Position numbers and translations under genes: made by a program. 9,773 bases of DNA, from positions 1 to 9,773 of the forward strand of contig JAIDJD010000116.1 in the NCBI GenBank assembly GCA_029052375.1, written 5' to 3'. This DNA is from Duncaniella sp. GTDB lineage: Bacteria > Bacteroidota > Bacteroidia > Bacteroidales > Muribaculaceae. Positions within the stretch are counted from its first letter, which is position 1. The number at the start of each line of letters is the position of its first letter. This document shows positions 1 to 5,736 of this stretch, piece after piece. The notes below the pieces were generated by a model. The model had not been told where the DNA came from, did not search any database, and saw only the letters and a list, made by a program, of their open reading frames with translations.

Positions 1-1188
1 GTCCTTGATGGGTAGGGCGAGGCCGGGCATTCCGCTCATCTCCTCGGCGATGGTGATGGCGTGGGGGTTGATGGTGTGTATCAGCTTGTTGGCGAGGGTC
101 AGGTAGGTGATGGCGTTGGTGTCCTGCGAGCCGTCGTAGTAGTCGCCATAGCTCCCGAAGGCCTGTCCGAGCCCGTGAGAGTAGTAGAGCATCGAGGTGA
201 CGCCGTCAAAGCGGAATCCGTCGAAGCGGAACTCCTGCAGCCAGTACTTGCAGTTGGAGAGCAGGAAGTTGATGACGTCGTTCTTGCCGTAGTCGAAGCA
301 GAGCGAGTCCCACGCCGGGTGTTCGCGGCGGCTGTCGCCGTAGAAATACTGGTTGTACGAGCCGTCGAGCCTGCCGAGCCCTTCAGCCTCGTTCTTCACG
401 GCGTGAGAGTGGACTATGTCCATGATGACGGCGATGCCTAGCTCGTGGGCGCGGTCTATCAGGCTCTTTAGCTCTTCGGGTGTGCCGAAGCGCGACGACG
501 GGGCGTAGAAGCTGGAGACATGATAGCCGAACGAGCCATAGTAGGGATGCTCCTGTATGGCCATTATCTGTATGGCGTTGTAGCCGTCCTTGGCTATGCG
601 GGGGAGTATCTTGTCGCGAAACTCCGTGTAGGTGCCCACGCCCTCGCGTTCCTGTGCCATGCCTATGTGGCACTCGTAGATGAGCAGGGGGCGTGTGTCG
701 GGGCGGAATTTGCGTACTTTCCACTTGTATCCCTCGGGAGCCCACACCTGGGCCGAGAAGATGTGTGTGTTCTCGTCCTGCACGACGCGGGTGGCATAGG
801 CGGGGATGCGCTCGCCCTGGCCGCCGTCCCAGCGCACGAGCATCTTGTAGAGGTCGCCGTGGCGGATGTCGCCCGGCTTGAGCTTTATCTCCCAGACGCC
901 GTTGTCCTTGCGCTTGAGAGCATATTTCTTCATCTCTTTCCACTTGGAGAAATCGCCTGTGAGGGTGATGCCTGTGGCGTTGGGGGCCCACTCGCGGAAC
1001 ACCCACCCTGTCGGGGTCTGGTGGAGGCCGAAGTAGTTGTGGGCATTGGCGAAGGAGTCAAGCGAGCCTTCGGGGCCGCAGAGCTCGGCCTCCTTGCGGA
1101 GGTAGTCTTCATGGCGCCCTTCTATGGCCGGGGCATACGGTTCGAGCCAGGGATCATTCTTGAGGATGTTGAGAGTCTTTTTTTTCAT
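1..1188 (-). CDS. glgB: 1,4-alpha-glucan branching enzyme (GH13, eukaryote-like GBE type), 3' end outside the window
   Basis: This gene reads from ATG at 1188 down to the window edge without a stop, giving 396 residues; the family usually has about 650-700. The enzyme cuts an alpha-1,4 glucan chain and re-attaches it through alpha-1,6 bonds, building branched glycogen in the cytoplasm. Residues about 50-150 look like the N-terminal CBM48 module (FREWAPNATGITLTGDF). The GH13 barrel follows with YECHIGMAQE near 171, the region I motif MDIVHSH (D257, H262), the nucleophile motif FRFDGVTSML (D328) and the acid/base motif IAEEMSGMPG (E382). The third catalytic Asp would lie beyond the edge. The absence of a GlgX- or amylase-like loop and the GMPG motif favour the GBE1-like subgroup (GH13_8) over classical bacterial GlgB. 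A consensus promoter sits about 75 bases upstream. The start is chosen because MKKKTL is the first ATG of the frame and fits the family's N-terminus. Confidence 0.93.
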   Translation of the reverse strand, partial: MKKKTLNILKNDPWLEPYAPAIEGRHEDYLRKEAELCGPEGSLDSFANAHNYFGLHQTPTGWVFREWAPNATGITLTGDFSKWKEMKKYALKRKDNGVWEIKLKPGDIRHGDLYKMLVRWDGGQGERIPAYATRVVQDENTHIFSAQVWAPEGYKWKVRKFRPDTRPLLIYECHIGMAQEREGVGTYTEFRDKILPRIAKDGYNAIQIMAIQEHPYYGSFGYHVSSFYAPSSRFGTPEELKSLIDRAHELGIAVIMDIVHSHAVKNEAEGLGRLDGSYNQYFYGDSRREHPAWDSLCFDYGKNDVINFLLSNCKYWLQEFRFDGFRFDGVTSMLYYSHGLGQAFGSYGDYYDGSQDTNAITYLTLANKLIHTINPHAITIAEEMSGMPGLALPIKD

Positions 1189-1209
1189 ATAGAATCGGTG
1201 ATTATTGTC

Positions 1210-1249
1210 TTGTTGAGGTCAACAAATCGGGCGGACGCCAGTGTCCGCC
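1210..1249 (-). promoter_or_regulatory. Two tandem inverted repeats in the glgB leader
   Basis: Between the predicted glgB promoter and the glgB ATG there are two perfect inverted repeats. One is GGCGGAC/GTCCGCC with a six-base loop (1230-1249). The other is TTGTTGA/TCAACAA with a two-base centre (1210-1225). In the transcript they would form adjacent hairpins near the 5' end. They could stabilise the mRNA, affect ribosome access, or be a protein-binding site for the TTGTTGA palindrome. No U-run follows, so they do not look like a finished terminator. Their function is inference. Confidence 0.45.
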
Positions 1250-1264
1250 GCGGCATCGGTCTCA

Positions 1265-1296
1265 CAAACTTACTAAATACTTATGGCATAACCAAA
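1265..1296 (-). promoter_or_regulatory. Bacteroidetes-type promoter for glgB
   Basis: On the minus strand the -7 element TAAGTTTG (1272-1265) matches TAnnTTTG fully. A TTTG -33 element (1296-1293) stands exactly 20 bases upstream. Transcription would begin near 1258, giving a leader of about 70 bases before the glgB ATG. A second -7-like octamer, TAATTTTG (1300-1293), overlaps the -33 element but has no good -33 partner of its own. Confidence 0.7.
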
Positions 1297-1326
1297 ATTA
1301 TATTCAAAAAAAATGCGCGACGCTAT

Positions 1327-1346
1327 GCTTTTGCAGGCTTTTGCAG
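1327..1346. repeat. Tandem duplication of a 10-base unit
   Basis: GCTTTTGCAG occurs twice in direct succession at 1327-1336 and 1337-1346, followed by GCCGTCGGCC. It lies in the glgB/NlpC intergenic region, upstream of the glgB promoter. Two copies with a 10-base (one helical turn) period could be paired binding sites or a chance slippage product. Confidence 0.5.
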
Positions 1347-1508
1347 GCCGTCGGCCCGGTGTGTCAGGAGGCTGTGTGCAATAAATGTTATAGTTAAAAT
1401 GTTTGAAATATTGTAAATGTTGTGTTGCGGGGTGGTGTGGTGTATTATCAGTGTGTCAGGTTGTTATGATAGATTGTGGTGAGTTTGCATTAACATATTG
1501 TCTTTCGG

Positions 1509-1549
1509 TTGTCTCGGTATTTATAGTGTGGTTAACTTTGGTTAACTTT
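1509..1549 (+). promoter_or_regulatory. Tandem GGTTAACTTT repeat forming a possible second promoter
   Basis: GGTTAACTTT is present twice without a gap (1530-1539 and 1540-1549). The first copy creates a perfect TAACTTTG octamer (1533-1540) of the Bacteroidetes -7 type. A TTG at 1509-1511 stands 21 bases upstream. It could start a long leader for the NlpC/P60 gene or a short untranslated RNA; no terminator or ORF supports an RNA gene here. The repeated GTTAAC palindrome might equally be an operator. Confidence 0.35.
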
Positions 1550-1630
1550 TGATGTTGCGGAAAGTGTTAATTTTTCGCTTATATTTTAACATTATGCACA
1601 TTAAATGCAAAATAGGGTTTCAATCACGCT

Positions 1631-1642
1631 TTGTATATACAA
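1631..1642. promoter_or_regulatory. 12-base perfect palindrome, candidate operator
   Basis: TTGTATATACAA is its own reverse complement. It lies 24 bases upstream of the -33 element of the NlpC/P60 promoter, a typical place for an activator dimer. No regulator gene is visible nearby, so this is only a positional suggestion. Confidence 0.3.
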
Positions 1643-1666
1643 GTATCCGCCTGTCAGCGAGTTGCA

Positions 1667-1698
1667 TTTGGCCGGGTCGGGCGGAATGACTACCTTTG
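1667..1698 (+). promoter_or_regulatory. Bacteroidetes-type promoter for the NlpC/P60 gene
   Basis: A TTTG -33 element (1667-1670) is separated by 20 bases from TACCTTTG (1691-1698), a full match to TAnnTTTG. The expected start point near 1705 leaves a leader of about 60 bases. That leader begins with a weak stem (GGAAG/CTTCC around 1705-1727). It probably also drives the following acyltransferase gene, for which no separate promoter is visible. Confidence 0.7.
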
Positions 1699-1765
1699 TA
1701 TTGCCGGAAGGCTTTTAAGGGCTTCCGTACCTTTTGATCATTACCTCCCAAACTGACAATCCCCG

Positions 1766-2401
1766 ATGAAAATCCGTTATATATTTACTGTGCTCACCCT
1801 TGTCGTCGCTATGCTTGTCCCCCTTGCGGGAGACGCGGAGCAGCCCGTGAGGAAACTCCCTGCCGCCCACGCCGACGCCGCTAGCCACTTTGCAGACAAG
1901 GGCTCTCTGATGCACGGCGCTTTGGCCAATGTGAGAATCAACTCGCCATTTGCCGATCTCGACAAGGAGCCCGCCAAGAGCGTCGGCCACGAGCTGGAAG
2001 ACCTCGTGGCTGAGATGACTGATTTTGCGGCGTCGTTCCTCGGGACACGCTACAGGCTCGGTGCTTCGGGTCCCGGCCGCTTTGACTGCTCGGGTTTCAC
2101 AAGCTACGTCTTCAAGAAATTCGGCTTTGCCATCAACCGCGACTCGCGCTCGCAGTACACCCAGGGCGAGAAGGTGGCCGATGGAGACCTCCGTCCCGGC
2201 GACCTGATGTTCTTCTCGAGCCGTTCGAGCGGCAAGGGCCGTGTGGGCCACGTAGGCATGGTGGTGGATGTCTATCCCGACGGCACCTGCAAGTTTATCC
2301 ACGCCTCCACCAAGCATGGCGTTGTCTATCAGAAATTTCCCGACGGAGCCTATTACTCGCGCCACTATATCGGAGCCAAGCGTCTCATAGGCACAATGTA
2401 A
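1766..2401 (+). CDS. Secreted NlpC/P60 family (C40) peptidoglycan peptidase
   Basis: This 211-residue protein starts with a Sec signal (MKIRYIFTVLTLVVAMLVPLAGDA, probable cleavage after A24) that lacks a lipobox Cys, so it is likely exported to the periplasm as a soluble enzyme. A linker follows to about residue 80. The C-terminal NlpC/P60 domain (about 82-210) has the catalytic Cys in RFDCSGFTSYVF (C108), the His in GHVGMVV (H162) and the third polar residue in FIHAST (H179). RPGDLMFF (143-150) is also typical. The family cleaves peptide stems of murein, usually the gamma-D-Glu to diamino-acid bond. No SH3 or LysM binding domain is visible, so this is a minimal enzyme. ATG 1766 is chosen because it begins the signal peptide. 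The exact bond cut and any binding partner cannot be read from the sequence. Confidence 0.93.
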   Translation: MKIRYIFTVLTLVVAMLVPLAGDAEQPVRKLPAAHADAASHFADKGSLMHGALANVRINSPFADLDKEPAKSVGHELEDLVAEMTDFAASFLGTRYRLGASGPGRFDCSGFTSYVFKKFGFAINRDSRSQYTQGEKVADGDLRPGDLMFFSSRSSGKGRVGHVGMVVDVYPDGTCKFIHASTKHGVVYQKFPDGAYYSRHYIGAKRLIGTM

Positions 2402-2435
2402 GAGACGATAAGCAAGGTGGCCTACTTAATGCGTT

Positions 2436-2474
2436 ATGAATCAAATGATTAATCGCAAAATCGGGGGGGGGTGA
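2436..2474 (+). other. Out-of-frame 5' end of the acyltransferase gene (OFF-phase leader ORF)
   Basis: ATG 2436 opens MNQMINRKIGGG and then meets TGA at 2472-2474, immediately after the G-run. Removing one G (or adding two) would join this start to the frame below, giving IGGGDLKRQSNFELLRIV. That is the expected N-terminus for an acyltransferase-3 protein (commonly ...SNFELLRI at the start). A second in-frame ATG at 2445 would work equally well. In the sequence as given, only a 12-residue peptide would be made from this start. Confidence 0.7.
2463..2471. repeat. Nine-base poly-G tract at codons 10-12 of the acyltransferase gene
   Basis: A run of nine G lies between the only plausible ATG starts (2436, 2445) and the conserved coding frame. 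Homopolymer runs of this length are classic slipped-strand sites. Eight or eleven G would put the gene ON; nine or ten put it OFF. It is the longest G-run in this window. Confidence 0.85.
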
Positions 2475-2502
2475 TTTAAAAAGACAGTCAAATTTCGAGC
2501 TG

Positions 2503-3543
2503 TTGCGCATCGTGGCGATGTTCCTGGTGCTGATAGTCCATGCAGACTTTTTTTCGCTCGGCAGGCCCTCGCAAGAGGCCATGTCGGGCCATCCTTTTTC
2601 TTCGATGATGCGATATGTGGTGGAGTCTCTGGCGCTTGTCTGTGTCAATGTCTACATTATCATATCAGGCTATTTCGGCATTAAGCTGAAGACCAGGAGC
2701 ATATTCAACTTTATCTTCCTCGTGGTCTTCTGGAGGGTTCTGATAAATCTGTTGTTCATGGCGGCCTCATGGGGCGGGTTCATGACGGTAGAAATCTCGG
2801 TCAAGAAATTCTTTTTGCTTTGTGTTCCCGGATATGATGACTGGTTTGTCTCGTCGTACATCCTGCTGCTCTTCTTCGCTCAGTTTCTCAACGCATATAT
2901 CGAGAAATCTACCGCGCGGCGCCTCTGGGTCTTTGTCTTTGCTTACGAGGGCTTTCAGATTCTGTTTTCGTGGGTCTATCCTGTCTATTCGGTTTTTACT
3001 GCGGGATACTCGTTCCTCTCTCTTGCGGGCTTGTATATGCTCGGAGCCGCTATCCGCAAGACCGGGAAGGATATAGTCAGGAGGCCTCTCACATTGTATT
3101 TCGCTCTGTCTGTGGCTGTCGGTGTTGTGGTATACCTCTGCGGACGCTGTGACCTGCTCAGCCCCATATTCCCGCGTATGTTGGCTTGGTTCGAGGCTTA
3201 CAACGGGCTTACTATTCTTCTGGCATCAACGTTGCTTTTCCTGGGATTCAGGCGCCTGTCGTTTTCAAGCCGGGCGGTCAATTATATAGCCGCCTCGTCG
3301 TTCGCTGTCTACCTCATGCATATGCATCCGCTCATGAGGTGCAGGTATTCCTATGTGTGCCGATATCTGTTCGAGAACTTCGGCACGTTCCAGTACATAG
3401 TGCTGATAAGCCTCTTCATAGCGGCGGTGTTTGCCGTGGCCGTGGCCGTCGACCTCGTGCGCAGGGCGTTGTGGGACAGGATATCCGGGAGTGCCTTTTT
3501 CGGCAGGCTCTCAGACAGGTGTGACGCATTGACAAGGGAGTGA
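2503..3543 (+). CDS. Membrane acyltransferase-3 family protein, probably phase-variable and OFF here
   Basis: This is an integral membrane protein with about ten hydrophobic segments. Proteins of this family (O-acetyltransferases such as Oac/OafB) move acyl groups onto sugars of exported polysaccharides. The family's R-X10-H signature is present: R2 and H13 in RIVAMFLVLIVHADFF. Further family marks are VNVYIIISGYFGIK (about 48-61) and AVYLMHMHPLMR (about 269-280). The frame is open back to a stop at 2446-2448 and contains NFELL just before 2503, so coding potential extends upstream. No ATG is in frame there; only TTG 2503 (used here) or ATG 2518, which would cut off the signature Arg. With one G fewer in the tract at 2463-2471 the protein starts at 2436 and is 368 residues long. 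It lies about 35 bases after the NlpC/P60 gene, probably in one transcript. The glycan it modifies is unknown. Confidence 0.85.
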   Translation: MRIVAMFLVLIVHADFFSLGRPSQEAMSGHPFSSMMRYVVESLALVCVNVYIIISGYFGIKLKTRSIFNFIFLVVFWRVLINLLFMAASWGGFMTVEISVKKFFLLCVPGYDDWFVSSYILLLFFAQFLNAYIEKSTARRLWVFVFAYEGFQILFSWVYPVYSVFTAGYSFLSLAGLYMLGAAIRKTGKDIVRRPLTLYFALSVAVGVVVYLCGRCDLLSPIFPRMLAWFEAYNGLTILLASTLLFLGFRRLSFSSRAVNYIAASSFAVYLMHMHPLMRCRYSYVCRYLFENFGTFQYIVLISLFIAAVFAVAVAVDLVRRALWDRISGSAFFGRLSDRCDALTRE

Positions 3544-3544
3544 G

Positions 3545-3563
3545 AGGCCGTGGCTGTCGGCCT
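3545..3563. terminator. Weak hairpin between convergent genes
   Basis: AGGCCG and CGGCCT form a perfect six-base stem with a seven-base loop in the 31-base gap between the acyltransferase and EamA stops. No U-run follows on either strand, so its role as a terminator for one or both genes is only suggested by position. Confidence 0.3.
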
Positions 3564-3574
3564 GCGTCCAATGT

Positions 3575-4486
3575 TCAGCCTCCATGTCCTTGCAGCTTGG
3601 CTTTGCTGATGGTGACGAGCCAGACGCCGCAGAAGATGAGCATTACGGCGGCTATCTTTACGGGGGTGATGCGGTCGAGGCCCATGCAGATGCCGGCTAT
3701 GGTGGCCACGATGGGCTGGACATAGTTGTACATACCCACCAGCGTCGGGCGCAGAGATTTCTGTCCTATCATTATGAATATGTAGGCCACGAATGTGGCG
3801 CAGACCACCACGTAGGCCACGCCCCAGATGTCGCGCGGGGTGAGGGCATCCCAGTCCATGGCGGCTATAGTGGGGAGCGATATGGGGATGATGGCGAGAG
3901 TGGCGAATGTGAACATCCACTTCATCAGCGTGAACACAGAATATTTCTGAATGAAGTTGCGGTAGAATGTCAGGTAGAGTGCATAGCTCACCTGTGCCGT
4001 GAGCACAAGCAGGTTGCCAAGCGTGGGGTTGTCGCCCTGCACGCTGCTGTGTGTGCCTCCGAGGACAAGCAGCAGGGCTCCGCATCCGCCCAGCAGGATG
4101 CCTCCGGCCTTTTTGAGAGTGATGGGCTCGCCAAGTATCAGCGCCGCGAGCACCATCACCCACAGTGGCATCGTGGTGGTGATGATAGAGGCGTCGCCCG
4201 GCGAGGTGAATCCTACGCCGAAGATATAGCATCCCTGGTTGCAGAGGATGCCGAGCATTCCTGCGCCGGCCAGGCGCAGGAGGTCGCGCGCAGGCACGTG
4301 CTCGCGCGGCATGAAGAGCGATACTGTCCAGAATAGGATGGCGGCGCCGGCCATGCGTGCGTCTGCCATTATGAGCGGGGCCACGGTGCCTGCGGCCATC
4401 ACCATCTTTGCCACCGGTGCCATAAGTCCCCACATGGTGTTGGCGCCTACCATGGCCAGGTGGCCTTTGAGTTTGAATTCAGACAT
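3575..4486 (-). CDS. EamA/DMT superfamily transporter
   Basis: The protein has 303 residues, the usual length for a ten-helix drug/metabolite transporter. It shows two EamA repeats, roughly residues 8-142 and 157-294. Typical marks are GANTMWGLMAPVAK in helix 1, SIITTTMPLWVMVLAALILGEPITLKKAGGILL at the end of the first repeat (about 100-132), and VGMYNYVQPIVATIAGICMGLDRITPVKIAAVMLIFCGVWL in the second (about 250-290). Family members export or import small metabolites such as amino acids, nucleosides or vitamins across the inner membrane. The substrate cannot be told from the sequence. The gene runs convergent to the acyltransferase and divergent from pgeF. The start at ATG 4486 gives a short cytoplasmic N-terminus before helix 1 and fits the family. 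A consensus promoter octamer lies about 75 bases upstream. Confidence 0.93.
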   Translation of the reverse strand: MSEFKLKGHLAMVGANTMWGLMAPVAKMVMAAGTVAPLIMADARMAGAAILFWTVSLFMPREHVPARDLLRLAGAGMLGILCNQGCYIFGVGFTSPGDASIITTTMPLWVMVLAALILGEPITLKKAGGILLGGCGALLLVLGGTHSSVQGDNPTLGNLLVLTAQVSYALYLTFYRNFIQKYSVFTLMKWMFTFATLAIIPISLPTIAAMDWDALTPRDIWGVAYVVVCATFVAYIFIMIGQKSLRPTLVGMYNYVQPIVATIAGICMGLDRITPVKIAAVMLIFCGVWLVTISKAKLQGHGG

Positions 4487-4561
4487 ACAATAATTCGTTG
4501 TATATGCGGTTCTATATATATAAATGTGGCCTCCGCGGCCGCTTTCAGATTTTCAAGGCCG

Positions 4562-4592
4562 CAAAATTAACCAAAATAATCCATTTGTGCAA
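4562..4592 (-). promoter_or_regulatory. Probable promoter for the EamA transporter gene
   Basis: TAATTTTG on the minus strand (4569-4562) matches TAnnTTTG fully. A TTG at 4592-4590 lies 20 bases upstream as a partial -33 element (ATTG instead of TTTG). It overlaps the pgeF start codon, so the two divergent genes share a compact control region of about 105 bases. I find no full consensus match for pgeF on the other strand. Confidence 0.45.
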
Positions 4593-5359
4593 TGACACTG
4601 CTCCGTGATGTCCTCGTGCCGCTTGCGCTCCCCGGCTTGCCCGAGGGGGTGCGTGCCTGGTACACCCGCCGCGGGCCTGAGGCGGCGCCTGGCGATCCAT
4701 ACAGCGGATTCAGCCTCTGCGGTTATACAGGCGACAGCCCGGCCCATGTGGACGGGTGCCGCGCCATGCTCTGCCGCGGCCTTGGCGTGTCGCCTTCAGA
4801 CCTCGTGATGCCCCGCCAGACACATTCGGACAGGGTGGCTGTTGTCGGCGGTGGGCCTATGCCGTGCCTCGACGGGGTGGACGCCCTGGTGACAGACCGC
4901 CCGGGTATTGTGATAGGCGTCTCCACGGCCGACTGTGTCCCGGTCGTGCTCGCCGACCCTGCCGGACGGCGCATAGGCGTGGCCCATGCCGGATGGCGTG
5001 GCGCCCTCGGAGGGGTGGTGGAGCGCACGCTCGAGGCTATGGTCGGCTCCGGCTCGCGTCCTGAAGATGTTGTCGTCGCCTTCGGCCCTTCTATCTGCCA
5101 GAAATGCTTCGAGGTAGGCGAGGAGGTGGCCTCGCAGTTCCCGCCCGAGTTTGTAGACCGTTCCGGCTCCAGGCCTCATGTTAGCCTCCAGGGCTTCATT
5201 GCTTCGCGTCTGAGGGCCTATGGCGTGGCTGATAGCAATATAGCTTTGTTCTCTCCCGGTCTCTGCACCATGTGCCATCCTATGGAGTTTTTCTCGGCGA
5301 GGGTCTCGGGTGTGTCGTCGGGGAGAGTGGCTTTGCTGGCTTGTTTAGACGCTGTCTAA
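4592..5359 (+). CDS. pgeF: Peptidoglycan editing factor PgeF (YfiH / DUF152 'laccase-domain' family)
   Basis: This protein of 255 residues covers a full-length YfiH family domain. Known members act in the cytoplasm, hydrolysing wrongly incorporated amino acids (L-Ser in place of L-Ala) from UDP-MurNAc precursors; older annotation calls them polyphenol oxidases or laccases, and purine-nucleoside activities are reported for relatives. The metal/catalytic triad is visible: H78 in RQTHSD, C115 in STADCVPVVLAD and H132 in VAHAGWRGALGG. The GPSICQKCFEVGEEV motif (165-179) and the C-terminal CTMCHPMEFFSAR motif (225-237) are also typical. ATG 4592 is the first ATG of the frame and leaves a normal N-terminus. 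It stands alone, divergent from the EamA gene, with a hairpin at its stop codon. Calling the editing activity for this protein is inference from family membership. Confidence 0.93.
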   Translation: MTLLRDVLVPLALPGLPEGVRAWYTRRGPEAAPGDPYSGFSLCGYTGDSPAHVDGCRAMLCRGLGVSPSDLVMPRQTHSDRVAVVGGGPMPCLDGVDALVTDRPGIVIGVSTADCVPVVLADPAGRRIGVAHAGWRGALGGVVERTLEAMVGSGSRPEDVVVAFGPSICQKCFEVGEEVASQFPPEFVDRSGSRPHVSLQGFIASRLRAYGVADSNIALFSPGLCTMCHPMEFFSARVSGVSSGRVALLACLDAV

Positions 5360-5376
5360 ATAATAATATTTTTATT
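5344..5376 (+). terminator. Hairpin and T-rich tail at the end of pgeF
   Basis: TTTAGAC and GTCTAAA (5344-5350 and 5354-5360) form a perfect seven-base stem with a GCT loop, overlapping the pgeF stop codon. It is followed by an A/T-only stretch containing TATTTTTATTT. The stem is AT-rich and so weak, but the layout is that of an intrinsic terminator. Confidence 0.5.
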
Positions 5377-5736
5377 TCCGTATCCTGTACGATATTCAAT
5401 AGTCAGTCTTTCAGGAATATAAGCAGGGGATGTTCCTTGCCGGGCAAGGTTGTCTCAGGGTGTTTGCGTTTGTAAATAATATGCTCATTCTCTGAATTTT
5501 ACAATGATGTTTGGCGTGTTCCACGGCAGGGATGTTGTGTTGTGTGGGTAATATGCTGAAATTCAGATTGTTCTTGTGTTTTTTAATTATGCAAGCATTT
5601 TGCGATTTTGTTTTCTGAAAAATAATTTGGAAATTTGCAGACGTATTGCCCCATACCGCACTGCCGGCGCCCGGGCCGATACCATAAACCGATACCTCTC
5701 GAACAATCAGTTTTTCAGCAAGATTCCTGTCAATCG
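5360..5736. other. AT-rich spacer upstream of dnaA
   Basis: I see no credible gene in these 377 bases. They are clearly more AT-rich than the flanking genes. Visible structure: a CCTTGC-CGG-GCAAGG hairpin (5435-5449); the nonamer TAATATGCT twice, at 5477-5485 and 5549-5557; a small inverted repeat CTGAA-A-TTCAG (5556-5566); and TGTGGGTAA (5543-5551), one mismatch from a DnaA box. I found no exact TTATNCACA on either strand and no full TAnnTTTG promoter octamer for dnaA, so its promoter is unassigned. This is not enough to call an origin of replication. Confidence 0.5.
5543..5551 (-). promoter_or_regulatory. DnaA-box-like nonamer upstream of dnaA
   Basis: On the minus strand it reads TTACCCACA, eight of nine positions of TTATNCACA. 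It stands 186 bases before the dnaA start and could serve autoregulation, but a single imperfect box may arise by chance. Confidence 0.25.

Noticed and set aside
520..1416. 298-codon plus-strand open frame over the branching enzyme and the intergenic region
   Set aside because: It is antisense to well-conserved GH13 motifs and runs on into AT-rich intergenic DNA with composition that changes abruptly.
2503..2520. TTG 2503 or ATG 2518 as the true acyltransferase start, with no phase variation
   Set aside because: The conserved NFELLRIV stretch lies partly upstream of both, and ATG 2518 would drop the signature Arg. The simple one-base repair at the G-run explains the frame better, though weak translation from TTG cannot be excluded.
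3351..4433. 360-codon open frame on the minus strand overlapping the EamA gene in another frame
   Set aside because: Very rich in Arg and His with no membrane segments or motifs, while the overlapping EamA frame is a clear full-length family member.
5635..5736. N-terminal extension of DnaA from TTG 5635
   Set aside because: The 34 extra residues (Pro, Arg and Cys rich) do not resemble DnaA domain I, which starts naturally at ATG 5737.
5360..5736. Origin of replication beside dnaA
   Set aside because: Only one imperfect DnaA box, no box cluster and no defined unwinding repeats; proximity to dnaA alone is not enough.
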